A stretch of DNA of 64,000 nucleotides, taken from positions 186,001 through 250,000 of the forward strand of contig NZ_FMAT01000002.1 in assembly GCF_900094805.1 (NCBI RefSeq), in the 5' to 3' direction. The position numbers and the translations under genes are program-made. The notes beneath the pieces were generated by a model. That model was not told where the DNA came from and did no database searches. It worked only from the letters and a program-made list of their open reading frames with translations. Below are positions 53,372 to 63,742 of this stretch, in pieces. Each line of letters starts with the position of its first letter. Position 1 is the first letter of the stretch. This DNA is from Arthrobacter sp. NIO-1057. Its GTDB lineage: Bacteria > Actinomycetota > Actinomycetes > Actinomycetales > Micrococcaceae.

Positions 53372-53869
53372 TTAGCTCAGTGCTGCGATTGCTGCATCGT
53401 AGTCTGGCTCGGTGGTGATCTCCGGGACGACCTGGGTGTAGGTCACTTTTCCGGCTTCGTCCAAGACGATGACCGAGCGCGCCAGCAGGCCGGCCAGCGG
53501 GCCGTCGATCTGGGTGACGCCGTAGTCCGAACCGAAGTCCGAGCGGAAGACCGAAGCGGCGGTGACGTTCTCGATATCCTCGGCACCGCAGAAGCGGCCC
53601 AGTGCGAATGGAAGGTCAGCGGATACGCACACGACGGTGGTGTTCTCCAGGCCGGCAGCCAGTTCGTTGAAGCGGCGAACGCTGGCAGCGCAAACGCCGG
53701 TATCAACCGACGGGAAGATGTTCAGGACAACGCGACGGCCAGCCAGCGACTCGCTGGTGACATCTGCAAGGCCGGTGTCGGTGAGGGTGAATGATGGAGC
53801 CTGCGAGCCTACGGCTGGCAGTTCACCAATGGTCTGTACGGGAGTTCCCTTAAAAGCAGTATTAGCCAT
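53372..53869 (-). CDS. tpx: Thiol peroxidase, atypical 2-Cys peroxiredoxin
   Basis: A 165-residue cytoplasmic peroxidase. The peroxidatic Cys is in [16 protein letters not shown] (C60) and the resolving Cys in [11 protein letters not shown] (C94), the spacing of Tpx. It reduces peroxides using thioredoxin. Own unit, facing the terminator above. Confidence 0.95.
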   Translation of the reverse strand: MANTAFKGTPVQTIGELPAVGSQAPSFTLTDTGLADVTSESLAGRRVVLNIFPSVDTGVCAASVRRFNELAAGLENTTVVCVSADLPFALGRFCGAEDIENVTAASVFRSDFGSDYGVTQIDGPLAGLLARSVIVLDEAGKVTYTQVVPEITTEPDYDAAIAALS

Positions 53870-53950
53870 GGTTCTTGTCTATCACGAATGCCTATTTGAC
53901 TGCCAGATTTTCGGCGAACCGGTCAGAACAAGTCGGCGGTTTGAACTGCC

Positions 53951-55141
53951 TCAGAACACCAATTGGCCTGCGCGGTACACGCTGTGGGTCAGGTTCATCC
54001 CGGGACGGTAGGCCAGGTGGGCCGCTGCAGGCGCATCAAGAACGTGCAGGTCTGCGCGCTTGCCGACTTCGAGAGATCCCACTTCGTCATGGACTCCGAG
54101 GGCCAGCGCTCCCCCATAAGTGGCTGCCTCGATGGCTTCGGCCAGGGTCAGGTTCATCTGCAGCACCGCGGTGGCCACGCAGAAGTTCATGTTGCTGGTG
54201 TAGCTGGTGCCGGGATTGCAGTTGCTGGCCAGCGCGATAGGCACTCCGGCGTCCAAGAGCTCTCGACCTGGTGCCAGAGGCTGACGGGTGGATAGGTCGC
54301 ACGCCGGCAGGCAGGTGGCGACGGTTCCTGGCTTTCCGGTTCTTCCCGCCCGGTCCCAGCGCTCCCAGCTTCCGGCAAGCGCCTGGATATCGGAATCATC
54401 AAGATAGTTGACGTGGTCGACCGAGTGGCTGCCGAATTCAACTGCCAGCTTTACGCCCGGGCCTGGACCCAATTGGTTGCCATGGACTTTGGTAGCGATC
54501 CCGCGGCTTTGGGCAGCGTGCAGTACTCGACGGGTTTGCTCTTCATTGAAGGCGCCGCGCTCGCAAAAAATGTCGACGAAGTCGATGTGCTCGGCTACCG
54601 CTTCGAGCATGGGTCCTGCGACAAGTTCGGTATATTGATCGGCGTCGGAACCGGAAGGGACCAGGTGCGCTCCGAGGAAGGTCAGGGTATCCACCATCGG
54701 GCGGCCTAGCTGCGCGTGGCGAAGTTCTTCGGCCAGCTCCAGGCCATAGCCGGTTTTGGTTTCCATCCAGGTGGTCCCCATGGACAGGGCTTCGGCGCGG
54801 CGGGCGGAGACGAGATCGGCGAGCTGCTGATCGCCCAGGCTCCTGGTGGCTGAGGTGGTCACCGCGATGCCGCCGGCAGCATAGGATTGGCCGGCCATGC
54901 GGGCGACGAATTCCTCGGCGCGGTCGCCGCCGAAAATGAGGTGGCTGTGCGAGTCGACCCAGCCCGGGAGCACGCTGCGCCCCGAGAGGTCGGTGATGGC
55001 ATCGGCCTGCGGGGCATCTGCTGCTGGACCGATCCAGGCGATCTTATCGTCCTCGATGAGCACCGCGGCATTTTCCAGCACGCGTCCGGCAGCATCAACG
55101 GTGGATAGTTGCGCGATATTCGCCAGCAGTGTTGTAGCCAT
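53951..55141 (-). CDS. hutI: Imidazolonepropionase
   Basis: A 396-residue amidohydrolase of histidine catabolism converting imidazolonepropionate to formiminoglutamate. PGWVDSHSHLIFGGDRAEEF (about 58-77) carries the H-x-H metal site; VDTLTFLGAHLVP, VHGNQLGPGPGVKLAVEFG and LASNCNPGTSYTSNMNF are HutI signatures. The rest of the hut operon is not in the window. Full length. Confidence 0.94.
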   Translation of the reverse strand: MATTLLANIAQLSTVDAAGRVLENAAVLIEDDKIAWIGPAADAPQADAITDLSGRSVLPGWVDSHSHLIFGGDRAEEFVARMAGQSYAAGGIAVTTSATRSLGDQQLADLVSARRAEALSMGTTWMETKTGYGLELAEELRHAQLGRPMVDTLTFLGAHLVPSGSDADQYTELVAGPMLEAVAEHIDFVDIFCERGAFNEEQTRRVLHAAQSRGIATKVHGNQLGPGPGVKLAVEFGSHSVDHVNYLDDSDIQALAGSWERWDRAGRTGKPGTVATCLPACDLSTRQPLAPGRELLDAGVPIALASNCNPGTSYTSNMNFCVATAVLQMNLTLAEAIEAATYGGALALGVHDEVGSLEVGKRADLHVLDAPAAAHLAYRPGMNLTHSVYRAGQLVF

Positions 55142-55213
55142 GTTCCGAGCCTACTTCCCCGGCCCGCGCAGGTCTGCGTTCAGCATCGATTCAGATCCGG
55201 GATTTCAGACAGA

Positions 55214-55246
55214 GCGAGGGTCCCGGAAAAATTCCGGGACCCTCGA
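55214..55246. terminator. Strong hairpin, probable terminator of the sugar ABC operon
   Basis: GAGGGTCCCGGAA and TTCCGGGACCCTC form a 13-bp perfect stem with a 3-nt loop 20 nt past the last permease stop. No U-run on the minus strand. Confidence 0.65.
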
Positions 55247-55264
55247 TGTGCCTGGAGCTTGCCG

Positions 55265-56212
55265 CTACCCCTTGGTGGCACCTGCCAGCAGGCCACGGAC
55301 AAAGTAGCGCTGCAGGGCGAAGAAGACCACCAGCGGGATGATCATCGAGATAAAGGCACCCGCGGTGAGCAGTTCCCAGGATTGCCCGTAGGTTCCCGAC
55401 AGATCCTGCAGCGCCTTGGTGATCGGCAGGCCGCCGCCGGAAGTGAATACCGTGGCGACCAGCAGGTCATTCCACACCCAGAGGAACTGGAAAATGCCAA
55501 AGGAGGCGATCGCCGGCATCGAAAGCGGAAGGACGATTTTCGAGAAGATCTTGCCATGCCCGGCACCGTCCACGCGGGCCGCCTCGATCACTTCGTCGGG
55601 AATCTCCGAGATGAAGTTGTGCAGCATGAAGATCGCCAGCGGCAAAGCGAAGATCGTGTGCGCGATCCATACCTTCGCATAGGCCCCATCCAGCCCGTTG
55701 ACGCCAAGGCCAGGCAGGATATACAGCCCGCCGATTTTCAGGCCATCGGAGAAGAGCTGGAGCAAGGGAACCAGGGCCATCTGGATCGGCACGATCTGCA
55801 GGGCGAATACCAGGACGAAGAGCGTGTTGCGGCCCTTGAAGTTGATCCAGGCGAAGGCGTAGGCAGCCAAGCTGGCAATCAGGATCGGCACGATCGCCGC
55901 CGGAATGGTGATGACCAGCGAGTTCAGGAACGCCTTGGATAATGGCAGGCTGTCTCCCGAGGAGAAGGCCTGCACGTAGTTATCCAGCGTGAAGGAGGGG
56001 TTGGACAGCGCGGTCCACCAGCCGGAGCTCTTGATGTCATCTGCCTGCCTGAAGGAAGAGACAAAGAGGCCGAAGGTCGGAACGGTCCAGATGGCGGCGA
56101 TGATGAAAGCCGCCACCGTGGCCCCGCGCGAAGTGGTGGCTTTGCGCAGCTTCCCGCTGGTTTTTTCGGTGGCCCTCATCAGGCGGCGAGAGGATTCACT
56201 GACGGTGCTCAT
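55265..56212 (-). CDS. Sugar ABC transporter permease (MalG/AglG type)
   Basis: A 315-residue inner-membrane permease with six segments and an extended cytoplasmic N-terminus. The EAA motif [21 protein letters not shown] (about 217-237), which docks the ATPase, is present. Pairs with the MalF-type permease just upstream (ATGA overlap). No ATPase gene follows, so it likely uses a shared one such as MsiK. Confidence 0.93.
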   Translation of the reverse strand: MSTVSESSRRLMRATEKTSGKLRKATTSRGATVAAFIIAAIWTVPTFGLFVSSFRQADDIKSSGWWTALSNPSFTLDNYVQAFSSGDSLPLSKAFLNSLVITIPAAIVPILIASLAAYAFAWINFKGRNTLFVLVFALQIVPIQMALVPLLQLFSDGLKIGGLYILPGLGVNGLDGAYAKVWIAHTIFALPLAIFMLHNFISEIPDEVIEAARVDGAGHGKIFSKIVLPLSMPAIASFGIFQFLWVWNDLLVATVFTSGGGLPITKALQDLSGTYGQSWELLTAGAFISMIIPLVVFFALQRYFVRGLLAGATKG

Positions 56213-57348
56213 CGGATTCCCCTTTGCTTTTTATGCTGTCGCACGTTGTAGATGATGATCGGCAGCACCAGGATGAACAGGATGACCGCCAGGGCCGAGC
56301 TGTAGCCGGTGCGTGCGCCGAGCTGGAATTGGCGGACCATTTCGAAGGCCAGCACGGTGGTATCGGAGCGGCCGCCGGTCATCGAGGAGACGATGTCGTA
56401 GACCTTGAGCGAGGCGATGGAAATGGTGGTGAGCACCACGACCACCGAGGAGCGGATCCCCGGCAGGGTGACGTTGGCGAAGCGCTGCCATGGGCTGGCG
56501 CCGTCCAGGGCGGCGGCTTCGAGCTGTTCGGCCGGCACGCCCTTGATCGCCGCGGAGAGGATGACCATGGCGAACCCCGCCTGGGTCCAGATCAGGATGA
56601 CCACCAGGAACAGGGTGTTCCATGGTTCCAGTCCGAGCCAGTCCACGGGCTTGGCGCCGAAGGCGGTGATGATCGCGTTCAGTACGCCGATCTGTTCGCC
56701 CTGGCGGGTGTCGTAGAAGAATTTGAAGATGATCGAGGCGCCCACAAAGGAAATGGCCATGGGCATGAAGACCAGGAGCTTGAAGAATTTCTCGCCGCGG
56801 GACTTGTCGATGAAGACCGCATAGGCCAGGCCGATGATGGTGGACACCACGGGGGCCACGAGCACCCACACCAGGGTGTTGAGCAGGGCGGTGACGCCAT
56901 CGGGGCTGGTGAAGACCCAGATGAAGTTGCCCAGCCCGACAAATCCGGACCCGTCGTTGGCCATGAACGCGCTGATCGCGGTCCTGATCGTGGGGTAGAT
57001 CAGGCCGATGGCCAGCAGGAGCAGTGCGGGGGCCAGGAAGCCGCTCAGCTGCAGCAGCGAACCGGCGCCTTCGCGCGATCGGCGGTCGGCGAGATATAGC
57101 AGGGCTCCGAGCACCGCGGCGATCCCGGCCACCCACATCACCGAGTTGTACAGTCCCAGGGCCAGGAGAATGGCCACGGGAACGAGGACCGCGGCCAGCA
57201 GGCGCAGCACGGTGAATGCGCGGCCACCCCTGGTGGCGGCTTCCACGAAGGCGAGGATGAGCGCGATCAGGATGGCGAAGACCACCAGTATGATCGGCAC
57301 CTGGATCAGCGGCGGCACCCCGGCCAGCCACTGGAAGAATTCAGACAT
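56209..57348 (-). CDS. Sugar ABC transporter permease (MalF/AglF type)
   Basis: A 379-residue permease. The EAA-motif loop is [21 protein letters not shown] (about 286-306). About eight membrane segments, including extra N-terminal ones (about 15-35 and 45-80) beyond the six of the core, as in many MalF-like proteins. Overlaps the second permease by 4 bases. Probable alpha-glucoside-type importer with the binding protein upstream. Confidence 0.93.
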   Translation of the reverse strand: MSEFFQWLAGVPPLIQVPIILVVFAILIALILAFVEAATRGGRAFTVLRLLAAVLVPVAILLALGLYNSVMWVAGIAAVLGALLYLADRRSREGAGSLLQLSGFLAPALLLLAIGLIYPTIRTAISAFMANDGSGFVGLGNFIWVFTSPDGVTALLNTLVWVLVAPVVSTIIGLAYAVFIDKSRGEKFFKLLVFMPMAISFVGASIIFKFFYDTRQGEQIGVLNAIITAFGAKPVDWLGLEPWNTLFLVVILIWTQAGFAMVILSAAIKGVPAEQLEAAALDGASPWQRFANVTLPGIRSSVVVVLTTISIASLKVYDIVSSMTGGRSDTTVLAFEMVRQFQLGARTGYSSALAVILFILVLPIIIYNVRQHKKQRGIR

Positions 57349-57368
57349 GGTTCAAGCTCCTGTCATCA

Positions 57369-57399
57369 CGCCAACGGCCGGGAGGCCCGGCCGTTGGCG
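57369..57399 (-). promoter_or_regulatory. Perfect 14-bp hairpin between binding protein and permease genes
   Basis: CGCCAACGGCCGGG-AGG-CCCGGCCGTTGGCG is a perfect stem. It lies 16 nt past the binding-protein stop and 20 nt before the permease start, with no U-run, so it is probably an mRNA-stabilising or attenuating element rather than a terminator. Confidence 0.75.
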
Positions 57400-57415
57400 A
57401 TGTGCGAGGTGGTGG

Positions 57416-58774
57416 CTAGGAGTCGTATCCGGACTGGATATTTTCCAGTACTTCCTTGGTTGGCTTGCCGTCGATCCAGTCGACCAGGCCCTTCCAGAAG
57501 GAGTCGGAGCCCACGCTCTTTGGCATCAGGTCCGAGCCGTCGAAGCGGAAGGTGGTGTTCGGATCCTGCAGCAGCTCCACCGCGGAGCGCAATAGGTCGC
57601 TGCTGGCGTTCTTCGGATCCAGGCCGGAGTTCGCCGAGATTACGCCGCCAAGGCTGACGCGGCTGTTGGCCCAATCGGCGCTGGCCAGGTATTCCTGGAC
57701 CTTGGCGGTGTCCTCGTCGTTGGAGAAGGCCGCGACGAATTCACCGCCGCCGACCACGGATACCGGGTCATCGGCCTTGGCTGGAGGTGCGACGAAGGCC
57801 CAGACATCTCCGTCAGGTGCCACGGTGGCCTTCTCGCCATCGGCATTCTTGGAATCGAGGACATAGCCTTCCAGGAAGGAGGCCTGGTGGGTCAGCGGGC
57901 AGGTTCCCTTGGCCACTGCCGTACCGACATCGCCGAAGGCGGTGGCGTTGATCGACTTCACGTCGCCGTAGCCGGCGTTGACCTGCTTAGGGTCCAGCAA
58001 GATCTTTCCGACGGAGTCAAAGGCACTGGTGATTTCTGGCGAGGTGAATTCCAGGTCGCCGGCAACCCACTTGTCGTAGGCTTCGGTTCCGGCCTGGCGC
58101 AGTACAGCGTCCTCGATCCAGTCGGTGCCGGGCCAGCCCGAGGCCTCGCCCGAGGCGAATCCTGCACACCAGGCTGGCTCGTTGGTCTTCTTGGAGATTT
58201 GTGTGCCCAAGTCAATCATTTCATCCCAGGTCTTCGGTACGCTCACACCCCATTCTTCGAACTGCTTGGGCGAGTACCAGATGTAGCCTTTGACGCTGGC
58301 CATCAGCGGCACACCGTATTGCACGCCGTCGACCTTGCCGTAGTTCTGCCAGTCTTCGGACCAGTTGCTCGACAGCTGGCTCTGCACCGCATCGGGGAGC
58401 TTTTGCACCTTGCCCTGGGCCACGGTGGCCTGCAGCAGGCCGGGCTGCGGGAAGACCGCCAAGTCCGGGGTGTCGCCGCCCTGGACCTTGATGCCGATCT
58501 GCGATTCGAAGTTCTTGTCTCCCGTGTAGCGGATCTTGATGTCGTTTTCCTCGGACCACTTGGCCCAGGACTTCTCGAGCAGTTCCGCTTCGACGCCGGT
58601 GACCGGGCCGTAGATGTCCACGACGCCGTCGGCCTGGCCTACCTGGGCTGCGCCGCCTCCGGAGGCGTTGGGGTCATTGGGGTCCGCTCCCCCGGAACAG
58701 CCGGCCAAAAGCAGGCTGATTGCCGCCACTGAGATCACCGGTGCGAGCTTGAGCCCGCGGTGCGCTTTCTTCAT
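57416..58774 (-). CDS. Sugar ABC transporter solute-binding lipoprotein (AglE-like)
   Basis: A 452-residue extracellular lipoprotein with signal peptide and lipobox ISLLLAGCSGG (Cys near 25). The mature part has the two-lobe binding-protein fold; SGWPGTDWIEDAVLRQAG is characteristic of the alpha-glucoside/trehalose AglE/ThuE type. Start at 58774 has GGAGGG directly upstream, whereas longer frames run into the operator. High expression relative to the permeases is suggested by the downstream hairpin. Confidence 0.9.
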   Translation of the reverse strand: MKKAHRGLKLAPVISVAAISLLLAGCSGGADPNDPNASGGGAAQVGQADGVVDIYGPVTGVEAELLEKSWAKWSEENDIKIRYTGDKNFESQIGIKVQGGDTPDLAVFPQPGLLQATVAQGKVQKLPDAVQSQLSSNWSEDWQNYGKVDGVQYGVPLMASVKGYIWYSPKQFEEWGVSVPKTWDEMIDLGTQISKKTNEPAWCAGFASGEASGWPGTDWIEDAVLRQAGTEAYDKWVAGDLEFTSPEITSAFDSVGKILLDPKQVNAGYGDVKSINATAFGDVGTAVAKGTCPLTHQASFLEGYVLDSKNADGEKATVAPDGDVWAFVAPPAKADDPVSVVGGGEFVAAFSNDEDTAKVQEYLASADWANSRVSLGGVISANSGLDPKNASSDLLRSAVELLQDPNTTFRFDGSDLMPKSVGSDSFWKGLVDWIDGKPTKEVLENIQSGYDS

Positions 58775-58853
58775 GATGCCCTCCACGTTGAGTAGTACCC
58801 GGCCGGCTTCGGTGGCCTGGCACGAATGATCCCTCCAATAGTGACGCAAGTCA

Positions 58854-58867
58854 TCGACGCGCGTCAA
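58854..58867. promoter_or_regulatory. Candidate LacI-family operator
   Basis: TCGACGCGCGTCAA, with perfect core GACGCGCGTC, is a CG-centred palindrome of LacI type. It lies 80-93 nt before the binding-protein start and 40 nt after the lacI gene stop. Confidence 0.6.
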
Positions 58868-58906
58868 CACTTGGCGGCGAACCCCCGGATAAATTACCGC
58901 CGCAGC

Positions 58907-59923
58907 TCAGCGCGGGGCCGGGCCAGAACTGTCCCGCACCATCATCTGCGGGGTGATCAGTTCCTGCACCGCGCCAGTGGTCCGGCCCTCGATTTGCTGC
59001 ACCAGCGCGTCCACCGCCGCATGGGAAATCCGCTCCCCCGAGGGGGCCACGGTAGTCAGGGCCGGGGCTACCATTTCCGCGGAACGATCTCCCACGCCCA
59101 GGGCGATCACCGAAAGATCCTCGGGAATCCGCAGCGAGGCCATGCCGGCGGCGTTGACGAAGCCGGCGGTGGCGAACTCCTTCAGGGCCAGCACCGCGGT
59201 AGGCCGCGGATCCATCGCCAGGTAGATCTCCAGCGCCTCGCGGCCGCCGCGGGCATTATTCTCCACCGGGACTTCCCGCATGCGCAGGCCGCGGCCGGCC
59301 ACCGCATCGCCGATGGCACGGGCCGTGCGGATGGCCGGGCCATTGCCGGCCTTCTGGTCCTGGACCGACACGTTGATGTACATGAGCGAGCGGTGGCCGA
59401 GATCGGCCAGGTGGTCCACGGCGATGCGCCCGGCTTCGGCGAAATCATTGTCCACGTAGGACAGGTCCTCGCTGTCATCGGGGCGCCCGATGGAGGCGAA
59501 GGGGATGTTGGCCCGGCGCAGCACGTCGAAGCGCGGATCGTTGATCGACACTTCCATGAGCAGCACCCCGGCCACCAGCTTCTGGCCGACCAGGCTTTCG
59601 AGCCCCATCACGTCGGTCATCGGGTTGGACCAGAGCAGCATGTGGTAGCCCAGCGCCCGGGCGCGCTCCATGGCGGCGGTGACGTACTCGAATTCGGTGG
59701 AGGAATAGCCGTCCACGCTGGTGGGGAAATGCAGGGCGAGGATGCCGCGGCGCGACCCGGCCAGGCCCTGGGCAAAGGCATCGGGGGTGTAATCCAGCTC
59801 CCGCATTGCCGACAGCACCTTGGCCTTGGTTGCATCGGAGATCGTGCGCCGGCCGCTGATCACGTAGGACACGGTGCTGGGGGAAACGCCTGCCAAGCGC
59901 GCCACGTCATCCCTTGTCGCCAT
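58907..59923 (-). CDS. LacI-family transcriptional regulator
   Basis: A 338-residue repressor. The DNA-binding head is TRDDVARLAGVSPSTVSYVIS (about 3-23) with a hinge near YTPDAFAQGLA; the C-terminal domain is a periplasmic-binding-protein fold (about 58-330). Same strand and directly upstream of the binding-protein gene, so it most likely controls the ABC operon in response to a glucoside. Confidence 0.92.
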   Translation of the reverse strand: MATRDDVARLAGVSPSTVSYVISGRRTISDATKAKVLSAMRELDYTPDAFAQGLAGSRRGILALHFPTSVDGYSSTEFEYVTAAMERARALGYHMLLWSNPMTDVMGLESLVGQKLVAGVLLMEVSINDPRFDVLRRANIPFASIGRPDDSEDLSYVDNDFAEAGRIAVDHLADLGHRSLMYINVSVQDQKAGNGPAIRTARAIGDAVAGRGLRMREVPVENNARGGREALEIYLAMDPRPTAVLALKEFATAGFVNAAGMASLRIPEDLSVIALGVGDRSAEMVAPALTTVAPSGERISHAAVDALVQQIEGRTTGAVQELITPQMMVRDSSGPAPR

Positions 59924-59992
59924 GAGTCCTCCGCCTTTGGTTATGCCAACTCGTAGTTCCTATTGAAACACGAGCACCGGCCGGCGGTTCGG

Positions 59993-61192
59993 TCAGCGGC
60001 TTGCGACAAAGGCCTGCACGCAGGCCTCGATATCCTCTGCCGAGTGGGCCGCGGAAAGCTGCACGCGGATGCGCGCGGCGCCCTTGGGCACCACCGGGTA
60101 GCTGAAGGCGGTGACAAATACGCCGCGTTCGAGCATCTTGGCAGCCACCTCGGCGGCCTTGATGGCATCGCCGAACATGACCGGGATGATCGCGTGTTCC
60201 CCGTCGAGCAATTCGAAGCCTTCTTCGCTCATCCGGCGGCGGAAGTGCGCGGCGTTTTCGAAGAGCTTCTCGCGCAGGTCATTGGAGTCGACTACGAGGT
60301 CCAGGGCCTTGAGCGTGGCGGCCACGATCGATGGGGCCAGCGAGTTGGAGAACAGGTAAGGGCGGGCCTTCTGGCGCAGCATCGCCACGATCTCGCCGCG
60401 GCCTGAAACGTAGCCGCCCGAGGCTCCGCCTAGGGCCTTGCCGAAGGTTCCGGTGTAGATGTCCACGCGGTCCGAGACTCCTGCATGCTCCGGGGTCCCG
60501 GCGCCGGTGGCGCCCATGAAGCCCACGGCGTGCGAGTCATCCACCATGACCAGGGCGCCATACTTGTCGGCCAGATCGCAGATGGCTTCCAGGGGTGCGA
60601 GGTAGCCGTCCATGGAGAAGACGCCATCGGTGACGATGATGGTGCGGCGTGCCCCGGCCCCGTCGTTCAGCTGGGCTGCGGCCTGCAGCTGGGCTTCCAG
60701 ATCGGCCATGTCCTGGTTGGCGTAGCGGAAGCGGGCGGCCTTGGACAGGCGGATGCCGTCGATGATCGATGCGTGGTTCAGCGCGTCGGAGATGATGGCA
60801 TCTTCCTTTCCGAACAGGGACTCGAAGACCCCGCCGTTGGCATCAAAGCAGCTGGAGAACAGGATGGTGTCCTCGGTGCCCAGGAACTTGGACAGCTTGG
60901 CTTCCAGCTCCAAGTGCAGGTCCTGGGTGCCGCAGATGAAGCGGACCGAGGCCATGCCGAAGCCGCGGTCATCCATGGCCGACTTCGCGGCGTCGATGAT
61001 CTGCTGGTTATCGGCCAGGCCCAGGTAGTTGTTGGCGCAGAAGTTCAAGACCTTGCGGGCGTCGGTGCCCAGCGAGCCGGCCATGATGGAGGCGGACTGC
61101 GCCGAATCGATATGGCGTTCGGCCTTGAAAAGGCCGGAGGTCTTCAGCTCGTCGAGTTCAGCGGCCAGCTGGTCTTTGAGGTCGGTGTACAT
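59993..61192 (-). CDS. kbl: Glycine C-acetyltransferase (2-amino-3-ketobutyrate CoA ligase)
   Basis: A 399-residue alpha-oxoamine synthase that splits 2-amino-3-ketobutyrate to glycine and acetyl-CoA, the second step of threonine breakdown. [34 protein letters not shown] and [15 protein letters not shown] (PLP lysine) are typical. Start at 61192 has AAGGAG upstream. Paired with tdh upstream on the same strand with a 31-nt gap. Confidence 0.95.
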   Translation of the reverse strand: MYTDLKDQLAAELDELKTSGLFKAERHIDSAQSASIMAGSLGTDARKVLNFCANNYLGLADNQQIIDAAKSAMDDRGFGMASVRFICGTQDLHLELEAKLSKFLGTEDTILFSSCFDANGGVFESLFGKEDAIISDALNHASIIDGIRLSKAARFRYANQDMADLEAQLQAAAQLNDGAGARRTIIVTDGVFSMDGYLAPLEAICDLADKYGALVMVDDSHAVGFMGATGAGTPEHAGVSDRVDIYTGTFGKALGGASGGYVSGRGEIVAMLRQKARPYLFSNSLAPSIVAATLKALDLVVDSNDLREKLFENAAHFRRRMSEEGFELLDGEHAIIPVMFGDAIKAAEVAAKMLERGVFVTAFSYPVVPKGAARIRVQLSAAHSAEDIEACVQAFVASR

Positions 61193-61223
61193 GGGGATTG
61201 CTCCTTGTTGGTGCGAGAAATTC

Positions 61224-62276
61224 TTAGCTTGCGAAAACGGTCCAGTCGAGTACGACCTTGCCGCCGTGGCCGCCGCGGGCCGCTTCAAAGCCCTGCTGCC
61301 ATTGCGTAGCCGGCAGGAAGTCGGTGACCACCGAGGAGATGCGTTCGCGCATCACATCCGAGCTGGTGAGCATGGCGCTCATGGCGTACCAGGTCTCGAA
61401 CATTTCGCGGCCGTAGATGCCCTTGAGGGTGAGCATGTGGGTGACCACTTTGCCCCAGTTGATATCGATGGAGGAGCTTGGCAGGCCGAGCATGCAGATC
61501 TTGCCGCCGTGGTTCATGTTCTCGATCATCTCCGGCAGGGCGCTGGAGTGTCCGGACATTTCCATGCCGTAGTCGAAGCCTTCAACCATGCCCAAGTCGC
61601 GCTGTGCCTGCTTGATCCGGGTGGTTCCGACATTCACGGCCAGGTCCACGCCCATGGTCTTGGCCAGTTCCAGGCGCTGATCGGAAATATCGGTGATCGC
61701 GACTTTGCGGGCGCCCACGTGGCGGGCCACCGCGGCGGCCATCAAACCGATCGGCCCGGCGCCGGTGATCAGCACGTCTTCGCCGACCATCGGGAATTGC
61801 AAGGCGGTGTGCACCGCATTGCCGAAGGGGTCGAAGATCGCGCCGAGCAGCGGGGTGATGCGTTCGTCGCGGTGGATGTACACGTTGCTTTCGGGGATCA
61901 CCACGAATTCGGCGAAGGCGCCGTCGCGCTGGACGCCGACCGAATCGACGTTGATGCACATCTGCTTGCGCCCGGCCCGGCAGTTGCGGCAGATTCCGCA
62001 GACCACGTGGCCTTCGCCGGAAACCCGGTTGCCGACCTTGACTCCGTGGACGAAGGATCCGATCTCCACGACTTCGCCATAGAACTCGTGCCCCGGGACC
62101 AGCGGGGTGTTGATCATGGCCTTGGCCGCGTCATCGTAGGCCTCGATGTGCAGGTCGGTTCCACAGATGCCGGTGGTCATGACGCGGATTTTCACGTCGT
62201 GCACGCCGACCTCTGGTTCCGGTCGGTCCACGAGTTCCAGTCCCTCGTGCGGCCCGGACTTGTACAGTGCTTTCAT
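61224..62276 (-). CDS. tdh: L-threonine 3-dehydrogenase
   Basis: A 350-residue zinc medium-chain dehydrogenase giving 2-amino-3-ketobutyrate from threonine. [16 protein letters not shown] carries catalytic zinc Cys; [13 protein letters not shown] the zinc His/Glu; [15 protein letters not shown] the structural zinc Cys set; [15 protein letters not shown] the NAD loop. Start at 62276 has AAAGGATC upstream. First gene of the tdh-kbl pair. Confidence 0.95.
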   Translation of the reverse strand: MKALYKSGPHEGLELVDRPEPEVGVHDVKIRVMTTGICGTDLHIEAYDDAAKAMINTPLVPGHEFYGEVVEIGSFVHGVKVGNRVSGEGHVVCGICRNCRAGRKQMCINVDSVGVQRDGAFAEFVVIPESNVYIHRDERITPLLGAIFDPFGNAVHTALQFPMVGEDVLITGAGPIGLMAAAVARHVGARKVAITDISDQRLELAKTMGVDLAVNVGTTRIKQAQRDLGMVEGFDYGMEMSGHSSALPEMIENMNHGGKICMLGLPSSSIDINWGKVVTHMLTLKGIYGREMFETWYAMSAMLTSSDVMRERISSVVTDFLPATQWQQGFEAARGGHGGKVVLDWTVFAS

Positions 62277-62408
62277 GCGTGATCCTTTGCAGATGGCCGT
62301 CGGTTCACACACGACGGACTGTGTTGCTTCCAGTGTGGCACCAGATCCGAGGGGAAAACATATTAGAAGAAGCACGATTTACTGATCTGTTGATTTAGCA
62401 TTTACTTC

Positions 62409-63314
62409 ATGGAATTACATCAGCTGCGGATCCTGCGAGAACTCGCGGATTTGGGCAGCGTCAACGCGGTGGCGAAGGCGCTTTTCGTCTCCCCCTCGGC
62501 TGTTTCCCAGCACCTGGCTCAATTGCAGCGGGGGTTCTCCGCGCCCCTGACCCAGAAGGAAGGCCGGCGACTGGTGCTGACTTCCGAAGGCAAGTTGCTC
62601 GCTTCGGCGGCGGCGTCGGTGGCTTCCACCCTGGCTGAAGCCTCGGCAAGAATCCGCACCGTGGAGCAAGACAAGGATGTCCCGATCAAGATCGCTGGAT
62701 TCCATTCCATCGGACAGACCATTTTCGCGCCGCTGCTCGTCCTGCCTCCGGGCCAGCTGCCGCCGCTGCATTTCTTCGACGAGGACGTCTCCCAGCAGGA
62801 TTTCCCGGCGCTGACCTCGACCTACGACATGGTCCTCGCCCATCGCATGCCGCACACGGCGCCTTGGCCCGAGGACCGGATCACCGTGATCCCGCTGGCC
62901 TTCGAGCCGTTGGACATTGCCATCCATCAGGATCACCCGCTGGCCGAATTTGAGCAGCTCGCTCCGCAGCAAGTCATTGATGAGCGTTGGGTGGTTTCAC
63001 GCCCTGGCTACTCCCCCGCCGACGTGCTGGAAACCATTGCCGCTTTGGCCGGCAAGGCACCGAATATCGAGCACCGGGTCAACGACTACGCCACTGCCGG
63101 AGCCCTCGTGGAAGCCGGTGATTGCCTGGGCATTCTGCCGCGATTCACCGCGCGGAAGACCCTGGATGAATCGGTGACTTTACGACCAATTAAGGGGCTG
63201 AACTCCGGTCGACAAATCGACCTTTTACTCAGGGCAGAGCACCTGCACCGGAGCACCATCAATGATGTTATTGAAGCTATTCGCACGGCGGTGCAAAGAC
63301 TGGTTACGGGCTGA
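62409..63314 (+). CDS. LysR-family regulator divergent from tdh-kbl
   Basis: A 301-residue regulator. The N-terminal HTH is ELADLGSVNAVAKALFVSPSAVSQHLAQLQ (about 10-39); a LysR substrate domain follows (about 90-290). Divergent from tdh with 132 nt between, the classical arrangement for control of the neighbour. TAGCAT lies 7 nt before the ATG, so the transcript may be leaderless. Confidence 0.9.
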   Translation: MELHQLRILRELADLGSVNAVAKALFVSPSAVSQHLAQLQRGFSAPLTQKEGRRLVLTSEGKLLASAAASVASTLAEASARIRTVEQDKDVPIKIAGFHSIGQTIFAPLLVLPPGQLPPLHFFDEDVSQQDFPALTSTYDMVLAHRMPHTAPWPEDRITVIPLAFEPLDIAIHQDHPLAEFEQLAPQQVIDERWVVSRPGYSPADVLETIAALAGKAPNIEHRVNDYATAGALVEAGDCLGILPRFTARKTLDESVTLRPIKGLNSGRQIDLLLRAEHLHRSTINDVIEAIRTAVQRLVTG

Positions 63315-63742
63315 TTCTGAATCGTGAAACCGTGATTTGTTGCTCTCAACTGACGTGCTCATTTGTTCCGCCGTGCTCGGAATTGCCAAGCCCGCAACCA
63401 ATAGTGGTTCATTGCGGCCTCCGGTGGCTCGCGCAGTTGGCGGTCACCGTCTATATGACAATTGCTATCCGTGGAATACGGGATTTCCAGCACTCTCGTT
63501 CGCCGTAGCATTGTCGCCGCTACGCTCCCCGGATGTAAGAGGCAGGCAAGCGTCAGCGCATGCTCAAGCATCAATTGTCAGCTTCTGGTTCAGCTCCCTT
63601 GCGACATCCGTCGCAAATGTTGAATGTGCCGCACAAAGCTCGCGAGACATTCCCCCGGAAGAGCTAAACGGAACCAATAATTGAACCGTCGGTGTTTCAA
63701 AGAATACGTCGGCCAGAGACAAATGCCCCTAGCACGAACAGG
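63315..63742. other. Intergenic sequence, no supported gene
   Basis: About 430 bases. Two overlapping open frames (63337-63684 plus, 63359-63574 minus) lack ribosome binding sites and have random-looking composition. The sequence may contain decayed coding DNA, but I cannot assign it. Confidence 0.4.

Noticed and set aside
55214-55246. Hairpin as a riboswitch or leader of hutI
   Set aside because: It lies upstream of hutI's start only on the non-coding side; it follows the ABC operon stop and is better read as its 3' end.
56231-57331. His/Arg/Gly-rich minus-strand frame within the MalF-type permease
   Set aside because: Out-of-frame shadow of a membrane protein with good EAA motif.
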